A stretch of DNA of 64,000 nucleotides from Tachypleus tridentatus (taxonomy: Eukaryota > Arthropoda > Merostomata > Xiphosura > Limulidae), in contig NC_134830.1 of NCBI RefSeq assembly GCF_004210375.1, forward strand, positions 10,726,001 to 10,790,000. The letters are read 5' to 3'. Below, in pieces: positions 1 to 13,900 of this stretch (positions within the stretch are counted from its first letter, which is position 1; each line of letters starts with the position of its first letter). The notes under the pieces were generated by a model. The model saw only the letters and a program-made list of their open reading frames with translations, had not been told where the DNA came from and did no database searches. Position numbers and translations under genes: made by a program.

Positions 1-850
1 CACTTTCACACAGCATTGAGGTTACCATTTATCTCAGTTTTTGTTTTATCTGGATATGAAATGAAATTACACACATCAGGAATGGTGTATTGTAAAGGGG
101 TCGAACCCACTTCAATTCAAAGTGCCAACGGTAATCTTTTTGTGACCTGGCTCTTTCACAACCACTTTGTTTAAGGAAGCCATATTGACTACTGTTCAGT
201 TTTCATGACTAAATATACCTCGAGTCTCTACTCCATGGATTCCTCAGGTCACTTTGGGTTTTTGGTCTCAAATGACTGTTCCAGTTATCTAACAAGTATA
301 TTAAGGTTACATTACAAATTCTTTCTCGGCACCTGTTTGTGAACTGTTTATCATATGCAGTATATCCCCTTTATGTGAAAGTTTATTTTTCCTAGCTACT
401 AATACACAGGCATCACTTATTGGAGTTACTTGAGCTATCTGTCTACAGAACAGTTCTTTTTTACCCAAGAAATTGTCAAATAGGGAAGGTGATAAATCCT
501 TCTCACTGATATATCAGATTTTCATAATTCAGTGAGAGTCTTGAATGTTTTGTCGTCTGCACTAATGTCTTTAGAGATGCTAGACAACATTTTATTCTGG
601 GCTCTTTCAAATTAAATTCTGTATGAAGAGTATACCTGTTCTGAATGTTTCACCACCAGGGCACCAATCTTCTATTGGCCCATCCAATATCTGTACATGT
701 TTTCTGTATGGATAATGCCCTAACCAGCCCCTGCACGTTATCAGTATGGATTCTAGCCATGTGTGAGAAGGAAGTTTGTATGTTTTGAAAGTTAACATTT
801 TTTCAGATCAGTAATTTATTTTTAGTAACACTTACCCCTCTATCACTCTT
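1..850. other. No gene; probable terminal relic of DIRS-like family near 600-800
   Basis: No EXOSC10 exon is visible here. The stretch around 750-790 (GGATTCTAGCCATGTGTGAG) resembles the ends of the DIRS-like copies near 9510, 14450 and 23310. Fragments of open frame on the minus strand are broken by many stops. Confidence 0.3.
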
Positions 851-1851
851 CCACCCCCACTAAGAGCCAGTGTTTGAGCCTGGGATTGATTCAGTCTCTA
901 AAAAGTGATAACGTTTTCTGATTGAGGTGCTTATTTACAGTACCAGGATAGAATGGAGAGTGTCACAATGTAAATAATGCCAAAATCAATTAAGGGAGGT
1001 TTAAAAGACTGGAGCAAGCAAAGAAAAAGCAATGTTTAGATGGACAAACAGTCAAGTAATAGCTGTAAGTGTGAGAGTTTGAAAAACTATACTACAAACA
1101 AGTGGTAAATGACAAATAGGAGATAAGTATTATTGGAAATACATTTTTAATGTAAGAAAATGTTAACTTCCCTTTTCTATAACTTTGTGTTATGTCTAGC
1201 AAACACAAATCTAGTCATAAATGCAGTATTCTGATTTCTCCAGAATGTAGTGTTAGTTTGGTTTTCTTTGTAACAAAACGATCAGCAGGATAAATCTTGA
1301 AATGATACTAAATTTGAGTTATCTGACTAAACTTTAAGAAATAAACAGATAATACAAAATGAAAACTTATTTATCCACAAAGATAAAACAATGTGTGTAC
1401 TTATTGTACACTAAAATATCATTTTTCATTGAATTCATAAATTACTTAATTGGTTTGATTTCTTTATGTCTTCAAATTAACCAGCTTAATTAACATCTGT
1501 TATGATACACATTAAATGTAACAGCTCTTATTTAAAAATTAATGATTTACCTAAAGCAGTAACATTATCTGTATGACTGGTTTTACTCATTAACTTTGAG
1601 AAGAAATGCAGCTAGAATGAAATGAATTCCTGAATTTTTTTAAAAATATGTAAATTTAGAAAAAAAAAGGGAGGAAATGCATGGTATAATGGCATAACAC
1701 AAAGCAGCCTATGCAGTTATTGTTTCATTTCTGTTTTGTGTGACGTACTGTTGAAGCCTCCCATCAGTATTTCAAGTTTTTATTACTTATATTTTATTGT
1801 GAACCTGTTTAATAAGTGAATTTTTATTTTTCTGTTTTCTGTAATGGTTAG

Positions 1852-1999
1852 AAATACCAGAAACCTCCTTTCCAAGATGACAGCTATTTAGACCTCTTAA
1901 AAAACACAAGAAATCCTTCAACAATTGTCAGCTGTGGGCACTAAAACAACTGTATGAATGGCGAGATAAGATATCCAGAACAGAAGATGAAAGCACTGG
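1852..1999 (+). CDS. EXOSC10: EXOSC10 exon, start of HRDC domain, with 1-nt frameshift
   Basis: The acceptor is ...GGTTAG and the donor is GTTTGT, ending phase 2. The exon reads KYQKPPFQDDSYLDLL in one frame. After the A-run at 1899-1904 it continues HKKSF...QLYEWRDKISRTEDESTG in the next frame. Both halves match the same stretch of EXOSC10 (vertebrate YLELYRKQ then AWRDKTARREDES), so one A is missing from a run of six. The next exon's phase agrees only if that base is restored. I saw no earlier exon in 1-1851. Confidence 0.9.
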
Positions 2000-4900
2000 G
2001 TTTGTATTTAAATGAACTTGCTTTAATGTATTTATTCTTAGACATTCTTAAACATTATTATTGACTTTAAGATTGAAATCTAATTTTATAAGTGTTATGA
2101 TCTGTATTTAACTACATTTAGCCAACAGTAATGTAGACTTTTGAAGCTAATATTTTGTCCATAGTAATGTGTTTAAAGTGTGTTAGGAAACAATTAATGT
2201 AAATGTAATTAGACTATCTTCATCAGATTAATTCTGTATGAAAAAAAACTAGTAAATGTTTCTATGAACATTTACTATATAACAAGGAATTTATTGTGGC
2301 ATGTTTCAAATATGTTTGTTTTGTAGGCCTAAAAGTAAATTCATTGAAAAAAAATATGGAGGTATATTCTGTCGAGTCAAACACCCCAAGTTTGCATAAA
2401 CCATTTGTATATTTATTTCTCATTATGATAGTTTACCTGAAAGTGACATTGACATATTTGCTTTGACTGATAGTTGAAACTAATGTCTGAAACTACTGTT
2501 ACAAATATTTCTTCTGTTTGTGTGGAAGGAAAAGTATCAGCATTTTGGAGATAACCGGAACCAAAATATTTTGTCTCATTTCATTATTAGTGTGAACGTC
2601 CTGAATATCCAATTACTTAAGTTGTGTTATTAAAGTGTAAGACAAAAATACAGGCAGATATTTTTCATTAATTTTCAGTTTCAATAAGGAGATACATGCA
2701 ATATTGAAGTTAATAAAATTATGAATGGAAGTTTCGTCTTGATGTTGTGTTCTCTGAAATCTTATAAAAATTTAGTTATTTAAGTTTGTTGGTAAGCTGT
2801 AAAGTCTTACATTCAGTAATCCTTATCTGAATAGATGGTTTACTGGTTTTTGCATGCTTGCTTTATTTTGAATGCTGTAAACAAAATCTGTTCCACATAA
2901 GGAGTTCTAGATGAGGTAATAAGTATCTATGTTGAATTTAAGTATGGGACTAATGAATCAAGTAATAATAAAAATATATAAAATCATGATGATCACTTAA
3001 TTTTCAAGAGCATAGCCCTTGTTTCTTGGCCCAGCATGGGCCAGGTGGATAAGGCACTCGACTCATAATCTGAGGGTCACAGGTGAACTATATGTTAGCA
3101 TTATGATTGTTTAAAAGTTTAAAAAAGTATTATTACTTTTAGATAATAAAATAAATGTATCATTTACAAAGTGAATTTAAAAGAAAATGTTTAATAGTAG
3201 TATTGGATATTAACATCTTTCTTAATAGATTCTCCATACTGTGTATTTCTTTTTGTTCAAGAAAAATGATGACAATTATCAAGTGAAAATATATGATACT
3301 TACATTAAAGATTACTGTATTACAAAGTTCCATAATTGTTTTTATCAGATATGTTGCTCTTTAAGTTTATATTTTTAATTCAAAATATTTAAATGCACAT
3401 TACTAAATAATGAATTCACACAAAAAAGACAGTTATTAAATAGTTTTACTCTAATTTTTAAAACATGTTCAATTAATTTTTTCCATGTAAATGTATTTAA
3501 TTGATTAGAACAAATTTTAATCCAACTTCCATATATTTAGTTGATGTATAAGAAAGACTGTAATATTAGATAAAATATGGGGAAAATGGATACTGTCTCT
3601 CTCTCTTTTTTTTATAGTATGACATTTTTGTTCATTTATATTAAAATTCAGGCTTTCCTCTTAATGTAGTACTTTCTGAGAATTTCCTTATTTCAAATGT
3701 TTAGTAGACATGAAGGTTTTGAGATTTTTGACTCGACTTTTCAGGAGAGCTGTTTATAAGATTCAACTTCTTAATGTTGAGCTAAGGTTTTAGCAATTCC
3801 TATTTTTGGATATAATTTCAACTTTGTGTGTTTTTCATTGTGTTCCTTAATTTAGTTTTAGTTTACTTGCATGCACTAGCCTAGTTGTAGAGAACTTGCT
3901 AATGTTTCACAACACACACAGGTGCATGTGCACACATTTTTGTCTAGATACGTTCTGTCATGTTTACAGTCTGCATATGTCATTTTCTGTAGTTTATGTT
4001 TTACTTTGCTTTTGCTAAAGGTTACTTGTACAAATAACGTTTTTAATTACATAAAAGCTTATTTTAATATGTAGTTCTAAAATTGTATTTTGTTTTATTT
4101 AAGTCAAGGGGTCATTTTCTGTAATCTGTTAACTATTGAAAGAATTGTTGTATTTTATCACTATTATGTTATTTTAATTTTATGAGGTGCTTCTGTGGAG
4201 GTTTCTTTTGGCATGTGTTTTAGTTGCATAGAAAGAGATCTCTTACTAAGTTTTAATGGTAATTAAATTTTAATTGTAATGCTAATGTTTAAGTTTTTAT
4301 CACTTTATAGAGCTTGTTTAATAATATGCTGAGTTTTTGATATGACAAATTACATTTCTTTATTTAAGGGTATTTTTTTGTTTTAAAATATTGTTGTTGA
4401 ATATATTGTTGTGTGTTTTTTGAAGCAATTATTCTTTGCTTATTAGTTATGTTAAAGGGTATGTTACCACTTACTGTCATTCTTCAAAGGCTTGTTTTGT
4501 ACTTCATCTAATATTATTATTTACTGTTGTGAGAGAGAGAGAGTATTTTCTAATATTTCTTGTTTCAACTTTTGGGTTTACTTTGAATGTGGAAGTTTAC
4601 TTATGGGGAGAACAAGCACAAATTAGATTAATAATAAGGAGCTTCTTAAGATTAACTTTATTATTCTCTCTTGCTGGTTGCTTCTGTTTTATTTGTGTTT
4701 GTGTTATTTGTAAATAAAGATTATTCTAGAAAATCTTCACTGATTTGACTTTTTGTCCTTAAAACTATTAGAGAACAGATAGATTTTGGAACTTGGGTAT
4801 CTTTTGAGTATCCAATTAACAGATTCTGATCAATTATTCTGAGAGAAATTTTCTAGCTGGAAACTACAACATGAGTGTGAGGAGGCCATAGTCCTCAATT

Positions 4901-7900
4901 TTATATGACGTACTTATGGATTATAATGAGAAATATATTATTTTTAACACTCCTATAAAAAGGTTTTTATACACATTATGTTGATAAATATTTAGTTTAA
5001 TACCAAAAAGGAATAGTAATTATAGTACTTTTTATAATCAAAAGCTAATATACAGTTTATGTATGAAGTTGAGAAGTAAAATTACCTCTTTAGGTGAAAA
5101 CATAATCCACAGTTAAGATCAGGTAAGAAGTTTACAGAAAAAAGTAAAAATGTTTGTTTTTGCATTTAAAACTAAGTCTGTTCCTTACAGAGAAGTGTGT
5201 ATAAAACCAGAATCTATAGAATACTTAGACTGCTGAAATAATGAGGTAATTCAAAATATTTAAAAATCATTTAAAATCAGTTGGCATTAACAGAGGTTTT
5301 AAATTACATATTATTAATTATTATTTTAGAATTGAAGTAAATTCAATTACAAACCAAAATTGATTGATTCTAGATATACAAGTTTTGCTATTACTTATTA
5401 TTCTAATATTTCTGATGAAGTAACAAATGTTTTGATTAATGCTGAAAACAGTTTCTGAGTGCCTTTTAAACAATGTAATTGAGTTGAGATCATTTTAATG
5501 AAGGAACCAACTTGAAGAAACATGGTTTTATGAAATTTTGTGTTCATGTAAAAAATCACTTGTTTGACAAACTAAACATTCTTTGACTGTATGTGAAATG
5601 GAACTCCAAACATGCTTGGTTATCAGGAATATATTAAATCAGCTGTTGCTCAACGTATATTAAAACATATGTTCTGTGGGATCAAGGAGAAATGATAAAA
5701 AACAATATTTATTGACAAAGAAATATTAGGTAGTTAGATGTAATGACAGTTTGTTAAATAATAACTAAATATGTGAGTTACATCTAATATACTCTCTTTT
5801 CGTTTTTAATAAAAAAAATGAGAGGTCTCAAATTAGTGACAATGTGTTATAAAAATTAATAGATACAATACTTTAAGATTTGATAGCAGTTTTGGTGAAC
5901 ATTTGGATTAATATAAGCATGCCCACTGTTCTTTTTATATTTACAGTTTTAAAAATCAATGTTTCCTTATGTATTGTTTTCCTGTTAGAATGCTCATGTA
6001 CGCTAAAATTTTGTAAAAGCTTTTTCAACATACCTACTTTTCTATTTTATGAAAAAGTCGTTTTTTCATTGAATAATGTGTTTAATTTTCTATGTAATTA
6101 AAAAAAAATTCATTTTATCTGTGTATATTTATAAGTTTGTTCTTTGTGTAGACCTGTTACAAATTACACTAAACACGAGACTGATGAATGAGTGCAAGCT
6201 ATATTACAAAACAAAATTCTTGTACAGTACTTATCTCTTCTCACAAGATTAGCTATTCTTGTTCATTTTTGCTCTCTGGTTGAAAACTTTTTCTTTACAC
6301 GTGCCACAAGCCTTCTGCTCCTCTTGTTGGAATTGCAAGATGCCAACATATCTTTTATGTAAATCATCCTGCATCACCTCTTCACCGATCAGAGCTTGTG
6401 ACTTTCTCTACATTCTTCATCTACCTAACCGTCACTTTTCGTTTATCAGTATTTGAGTTTGATGATGCTCTTTTGTTTGTTTATTGCTGTGTGTTCAACT
6501 TTGTTTTCCTCACAAGGGGTTTAATTTTTGCCTTGATTTATTAAATCAAATATTTATATTTGTATTTATCGCTTTATTTCTGCACTTGACTTTTGTGAAA
6601 TTTTTTGTGTAGTGAAGTTTGAAGTTCACCTTCATACTGGGGTTACACCTGCAACTTGCATTTTTCTAGGGCCTCAGGTGCACTTGACCTGACAATGACT
6701 CTATGTGCCATTATACATTAGAAGATTGAACATTAGATGTGGTCAACCTTTATTCCCAAATATTGCCAAGGCTCTTATGAAAACTTTGCTGGTTGACAAG
6801 AAGTTTGATCATCTTTCTCCACCTCCAGAGTTTGTCAGTCATTACAGTTCCCAACCTGAGAAGTTTCCTAGGCCTAATTTAATTCAGTCCTTCTGGATTT
6901 TGTATCTCAGGTTTGTGATTTTTTTATTCCTGTCACCTATTTCTTATTTATCTCATCCTTCAACTTCTATGTCTGCATGTCTTTTATCCAATCCTTGGTG
7001 AAACAGTCTGGTTTCACACATCAAGTTACTTATCATCTGGTTCCACCTTCCATGGAGGTGTATCAGTGTGAATGGAAAATATTCTACAGTTAGTCCATGA
7101 TGTTTCTTGCTGACAAGCCTACCATGGGTTGTGTGGCAGAAATTTTCTTCTGGGTTTTTAGACTCATTGCTGCAACCTTTGTCGCATACCTTTCATTTTT
7201 CTGATAAGTTTTCTACTTCACTTTGTTCTAACCATGCTTGTGCACTCCTTCCAGATATATCACCTTACCAAGCACCTTACCCTCCTGGAATGGAACATTG
7301 ATGTAGTTCAATATTCCTTTACTTTACATCTGTCTGAATTACTTTCCTCCTGTTTCATAGTTCATTTTTTCCTTAAAACATAATCCCTTTTTCTCTTAGC
7401 CTTTGGACATCAAAGGTCATATTTGTTTGTTATTGACATTTTATATATCCTTTATTACTGTACCTATATTTTTTATTTCTTGGCAGCTTGAGAGGGTTAT
7501 TTCTTCTGTGTGTGTTTTCTCATAGCAAAGCCACATCAGGCTATCTTCTGAGCCTACCGAGGGGAATCAAACCCTTGTTGTTAGTGGTGTAAATCTGGAG
7601 ACGTACCGTTGTACTAGCGTGGGGCTTAAAGATTAACTGAAGTGATCACAGGTGTCTCTGTGAGTCACACATCTGTGTGTGTTTGTGTTTTCTTATAGCA
7701 AAACTATATCAGGCTATCTGCTGAGCCTACTGAGGAGAATCGATCCCTTGTTTGAAGCGTTGTAAATCTGTAGACTTACCGCTGTACTAGCGGGAGCATT
7801 GTTTCTTCTGTTCTCCTATTCCCTTCCTTTTAATTCCAATCTTTACCCTCAATCAGATTTGGGTAGGTTTCTCTGTCCAGTAAGGGCTTTTCATTCTTGT

Positions 7901-10900
7901 ATAGCCTGTGCTGCTACCTTCTGGGATACATGCTCCCAACTCTTTATCCCCTGGCATTCCTCCTCTCTTCATGATCTTTCATTTCCTTCCCCTTACCAAA
8001 TGGGTCTGCCTTTTGGTTACATTGGTCTGTTCATCCCTACCTTCTTCCTCCTTGATTTGTTCCAGTTGTTTTCCCATCATATCTAACACCTCATCTTTTC
8101 CATGTTTTTCATTTTTGTTGACCAGTGAATGAGATTCTGCAATACGACGTATGGACCACTCCAGATAAGTTCATCTCTCACTATCTCCATTATATTGCAG
8201 TTTACTTTTCTTCTGTTTCACCTACCACATTTGGTCATTATTAAGACTTCAGTGTTACTCTAACTGGTATGTTTTTATTCATACTTTCTTTCAGGGCCTT
8301 TACCTGCATTTTATCAGGTATTTTTTAATTCTAAATCCAAATTGTACAGCCATGTTGAATTATGCTTTATCTTCCCAGGCATTGCACACTTAGCATAGAG
8401 ATGAGGTATTCAACATATTCATTTGAAGGTAAATAACCTCATGATATTTTTCTTCATAAATATGCCCCTCTTGGATTACCACCAGTTGACTGCATGGGGA
8501 AAAACAGAACAGGGATTGCTGCCCATCTCTGCCATTCCTTGGTATGGTATGCTTTTCGAAATAGGGTTTCATGTTCACCCATTGCACTGACTCCATTGAT
8601 GATGTTCCTCTGGACTCTTTTCTTCAAATGGAGTATGAGAGTCCTTGTCACTTTCTAGTTCCAAGTTGCTTGCATGGAGTTCCACACAATAGACATTCAG
8701 TTAAAAAGTAAGGTGGTGGTGTTCTGCAGGTGTGGATGACATAATACCCTCCAGTTTGTGATAATCCATACAATGGAGTGCAGTGTCAGAATGCAGTTCA
8801 CCTCTTTTATTGGGAGCTCTCATCATGCCCTCACTTGGATATTGGTACCCTGTAACGGGTTTTTGACCAATCAACATACGTCCTCACACAGATTTTGGGT
8901 TGTCTAATTTCATCACTCGCTTTTCTCTGTCTGTGTTGTGAGTCATAGCAGTGGTACATGGGATTGCTCTAATTCTGTCTTTTGCCATCTCTTTTGAAGG
9001 GATGTTATTGCCATTTGGATCATCCTGGCCTGTTTCATGGTTGGAGGAGTTAGTTGCATGAGATGAACGTCCAGATGAGATGCCAAATGTCAAGTTCTTG
9101 GATCAACACCTCAGAGCTAATCCTTGTGTCATATTTGGGTTTCAGAGTAGTTCTCAATCCTCTGGATGCTAGTATCCTATGAAGAGGTTTTGGATGTAGC
9201 TGATTTACTGAGTATGGTCTGCCACACCCTAGCCACTACACCCATGGATACATCTTTGTTTGCCCACTCATTGTGGGATAGAGCTACATTATCCTTCTCT
9301 GGTTATGATTTCTTTCCTACCACATTCTCTTCCACTTGGATGTGCTTCTTTTATTTTCTGCCCTTAAATCTTACACATTACACACATTGCTGGCAATGTG
9401 GTGCAATTCCCCTCTTCTGATCTGAATCTCTCATTTTCAGGGGTAGCTTATGGACACTTTCATAGGTACTTCTGTAATTCTCTCACACTGGTCCCTCCAT
9501 CTTCTCAATGTTTGGTTCTAGCTAATCTTGTAAGAAGGGGTAAGTACTGTATTGGAAGTTATAATATTTCTGTACTGAAAAAATGTTGGTAGGTACTTGC
9601 CTCAGCTTACACTTCATACCCTTGTTTCTCAGGTACTGACATCTTCTATCGAACTACAAAGTGATAGTTTGGTAGAAGAGTATAGAGTGCATCACATACA
9701 TCACACGAACATATGATGCTCCTATTGGTGAAGAGGTGATGCATGATAATTTGCATGAGAGAAAATGCTGGAATCTTGCAATTCCAATACAAGGCTAGTA
9801 GAAAGCTTGTGGTTTGAGTAGGGAGCAGAGGTAAGTATGTATTGAGAATACATTTTCAATACAGGAAAAGTATAACTGTGTTCAGTGACTTTCTCCTTCC
9901 ACGTAAAACTTTTGAAGTAATTAATTTTAATTAGGCCTTTATATCTGGTAGTTTTTTTCAGTATAAGTCTTAAGAAAAGCTGTTCTGTATTTTAATCTTT
10001 TTATGTTATTGTAAAAAATATGTGAAACTTATCAGAGAAAAAACTTTAACGTATGAATCTGGCATAATCATAGTCGTCAGTGGTTCTAAAATAAATTGAC
10101 TGATATATTGAAGTAATTATAACCTGTAATCTTCTAGTCAAATTATTTTTAAATTTATTTAACTGTTTACACATTGCTTTCTCAGGTGATATTATAGGTC
10201 ATCAAGCTAGGCAATGTGAAATAGTTAAAACGTTTTTTAAAATTAACTATAATATTCCAATCTACATTTTTGTTTACACTTTTGAGTGAATAGTAATGAT
10301 TTTATTTTTTACCCGTAGTTTTGTCCTTCCTAACCATATGCTACTTCAAATTGCAGAAGTACTACCAAGGTATGTATATAGTCTTGTAATTTTTAACATT
10401 TTAACAAAGTAGGTATTGGCATGGTGTGAATTGTATTTTAGTTAATGACCCTATTGTCTATGAAAATATAGAAACAAAATGAGATAATGAGAATTTAGAA
10501 AGATTTAATTTCCCATATGAATATGAAATGTAGTTTCAAAAATACTTATTTACTTTTAAAATGTTATTTTTTAACTAACTTGTATAGAAATAATACAAGA
10601 TCCTTTTAATAGTTTTCTATAGGTTTTTTATGTGATAGAGTCTAAAGTGAGACGTAGTTGCAAAGACTTGAAGACATTATTATTCTTGGTTATACTTATA
10701 TTGAACCACAAACTATCTTACTGAAATATAATTTCATTGTGATGTGAACACTTTCTACAAGCGAGCAAAGCATGATTATATTATACTTGTTATAAGAAAT
10801 TAATGTTAGGTTTATTGTATTTTGAAACTGTACATTCAATATTTAATCCATTAGTAATTTTCAAGAATTAGAAGTGTGTGTAATAATAATACTTAAACCA

Positions 10901-13900
10901 TATAATTTATTTCATTACTAGGCCCAAATGCTTCTTACATGTAAGTTATCACACAACCCTCCTCTAATAAGAGTGTGACACACTCACTTGACACGTATGA
11001 CTCCCTGTATTTAATTCTACAGAACCATCACTTTTCATTTGATGGTGCTGTTGTAAAGATAGTTTTTCTTTGTGCTCTTTTGCCGTTCATCTGTTTTTAT
11101 TTCATACAAAGTCGAGATATCTACTTTTTTTCCTACTTCACTTTACCTGTTTTAAGTGACAACTTCCCTCTTTGCCATTTCAAGTTTTTTTGTTCTTGTT
11201 TTTTGTGGGAAAGGACCACCAAAGTTTTATTTCCACTTTGAAAATGTTTTCATTTTGAGCACAGTTATGTAGGCTTCAGATGCCAGTATTCAGTGAAGGA
11301 ATTGTCAACTTTAATACATTATGAGAGGACCATTATCAGAACTTTAGTTTGGTGTTCCACACATGTTGGTGTGCTGAATTTGGACAGATTACCTGTTATA
11401 CTTTTATAGTTTTTTAAATATTTTGATATTAACATTTGTTGTTATTTGATTCCTGTAATATACATTTACTTAAGATTTCTACCTACCTGTTGTAAGGTTA
11501 GGAATTTTTAGTTAACATTTAGTGATGTAGTCTTACAGTGTTAGTTTGTGCTTACTTTGTCTTTGTAATTTTTGGCTTATTTATCATTCATCTTTTTGGT
11601 AAATCAAAATTTAGGTTATATATATTTTTTCTTCAACAAATGCTATCTATGTTTTTTTTCAACCTACACTTAATTTTGCCATATAATGACTTTTTTATAA
11701 TTGATTTGATTTTTTTACTTCTTACAATTAATTCTGCTTTTAGGGACTCCAGAATATGAGGTCTCCCTAATTTTCAGCAGTTTGATGAGGAAGGTAACCA
11801 ATAGTGTACAACACCTGTTTTGACAATTTACCTCCACCTCATTATGAATTAGCCTTTTCAAGTATCTACTACAGAGTCTGCTAGGCCTACCTCAACCATT
11901 TTTATGTTTTCTTTTTCCTATTCCAATCATTTTATTTAGTTGAGATTGAGATTTTTTTTTTCGTCTCTCTTTTGAGACGTGGTCCTGGAATTCTTTGCCC
12001 TTCATGGACTTTGGTTGATATTGCCTTAGCTTACCATCAGGCATATTGTTTTTTGTTTTCTTTCTTCTCTACACTTTGCATATCTGTTAATTCTATTCAT
12101 TTCTCCCTACTCCAGTTTTCAAGCCTTTGTCTTCCCCTGTCACCACCCCTAATAGTATTAACCAATATACACCTCATTTCTGATCTGTTCTATTTATTGC
12201 TTGTGGGGTATTTTCTTCCTTCTTGTAGGTATTTGCTGTTTTTGGTTTTTTTTTCCCTACAAAAATGGCTTCTTTACTTTTGGTATCTTCTGGAGTAAAA
12301 AACCCTTGTATCAAATTCATTTCCATTCCTCCTCTTATTGGGACTTATTGACAGCTCTTTTCCTCCATTTGTCCATTTTATTTTTAATTTATTTACCAGT
12401 CCTGTATTTGAGCATTAGTTGTGTATTATCCTTACAAAGTTCTGTGATTTATCTATCTACCTTATTTTCTTCATGGCTTTTTTCTTTCCCTGTATTGTTT
12501 TTTTTTTTTTACTACACCATGGTTTTTTTTTTCTCCAGGACTGGGGGAAGTTCATGGTCAGTGTTTTGTAATCTTATGCCCCATTCCTATTTTTCATCCC
12601 TTCTTGTGTGGTCTTAAATTTGTTCACAATGGAGTTGAGTACTAGTTTCATACATTACCCTTAGAGCTTGTCATGTCTTTGTCCATGATTCTTCGTATGC
12701 TTGCCTTGACCATTGATGAGTTCAGACATGATTAAGACCAACTTATACATTTATTTTTTATCCCATTTGTCATCTTCTGTGGTTGATTTCATTCCTCCTT
12801 GTTACTCTGTGTCAGGTCTCATCCTTGTTGCACGGTGAAAGTACTTATTGCATTGAGCATGGGACTACACCTTGTACTTTTATTTCATTATCTGTATCAT
12901 GTGGCTCTTTCATCTTCATCAGGGTATTGTCTTCCACCTGTCATTGTCATTCACCCTTCAATGAGACTAAGATGCATTTTTGAATACATACCTTTTCTTT
13001 TTCCAGGAGTGTATCCCTTTGTTTTTTCTTTATGAATCCCATTCTTTGGATAGTGGGGGGTCTGTCCAGGTATACTTAAACTAGTCACTGCTGGATGGGG
13101 TATTTCAAAAGATGGCTTGTAGATTTGTTTCCCTTGCAATATATTTGTTTCATTAATATGTCCATTCCAGACCATACTCACCCCTAAACTTTGTGGGTAA
13201 AGCAAAAGGGTATAGTTGCCTGTCCTTGCCACACCTTAGCTTGAATAAGTGAGATATGGCCGGGTTTTTGTGGTAAGGCCTTCCCATAACACTTTTCCAG
13301 TTCCAAGCTGCTAGAGTGGTGGACCATGGAGGCTTTCTCCTGAATGTGATAATGATACAATATACATATAACAATAAAACCATTCAGCTTGGAATAGGTT
13401 GATGGTATGGATGATGAAATGTCCTCCAATCTGTAACTGTAGAGTAAGCCATCAAATTTACAGTTCACCCCTTTGACTGGGATTCCTCATTCTACCCCCT
13501 CATGAATGTTGGTTCCTAGAAACTTTCTCTTGGATTCAGATCTGAACCAATCAACATAAGTCCTCGTGTACTACAAGTGTCTCTAGTCCCTCACTCACTT
13601 GTATTCTTGTTCCTCCATCCATGTTGTGGGTCATGATGGATGTGCTTGCAGGTAAATATGGTTCATCCTTTTATGTTATCCCTCAATGATTTTATTATAC
13701 TGAGGATGTTGTTGTGCTAGGGATGGTTCCTGTTGCATTGGTTTTGGAGGATAGAGACATTTTTACAGTACTATTCATCTTGATGTCAGGTTCCTGGATC
13801 AGTCAATCAAACTTTCACATTAATATTATATGCCCTTGTTCATATACCAGGGTGTATAAGATACCCTCTGGTCTTCCAAACTTTAAGGTGAAAATGATAT

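Larger units (their letters stand above)
6221..9885 (+). mobile_element. DIRS-like retroelement relic, copy 1, with inverted terminal repeats
   Basis: About 6221-6400 is the inverted complement of about 9510-9840. For example, the left end has GGAATTGCAAGATGCCAACA and a CATCACCTCTTCACC block, and the right end carries their reverse complements. Inside, 6705-6900 reads like a gag-type segment (LSPPPEFVSHYSSQPEKFPR). About 7860-8080 reads LCPVRAF...QLFIPWHSSSLHDLSF, which resembles the LCPVRAL...LFI...DIS region of DIRS tyrosine recombinases. Stops and frameshifts are abundant, so it is dead. Two family B SINEs are inserted at 7.5-7.8 kb. DIRS elements integrate through a tyrosine recombinase and carry inverted repeats, which fits. 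The class is inferred; the inverted repeats are visible. Confidence 0.65.

Noticed and set aside
4436-4717. 93-codon hydrophobic open frame
   Set aside because: T-rich intronic sequence. Hydrophobic residues follow from T-rich codons, and no motif or splice site supports it.
11972-12617. 108- and 138-codon open frames
   Set aside because: Overlapping T-rich frames inside a decayed DIRS-like copy; low-complexity Phe/Leu content without domain features.
13184-13468. Overlapping minus-strand open frames of 76-94 codons
   Set aside because: They lie in the decayed DIRS-like copy, overlap each other in different frames, and are not matched in the homologous part of copy 1.
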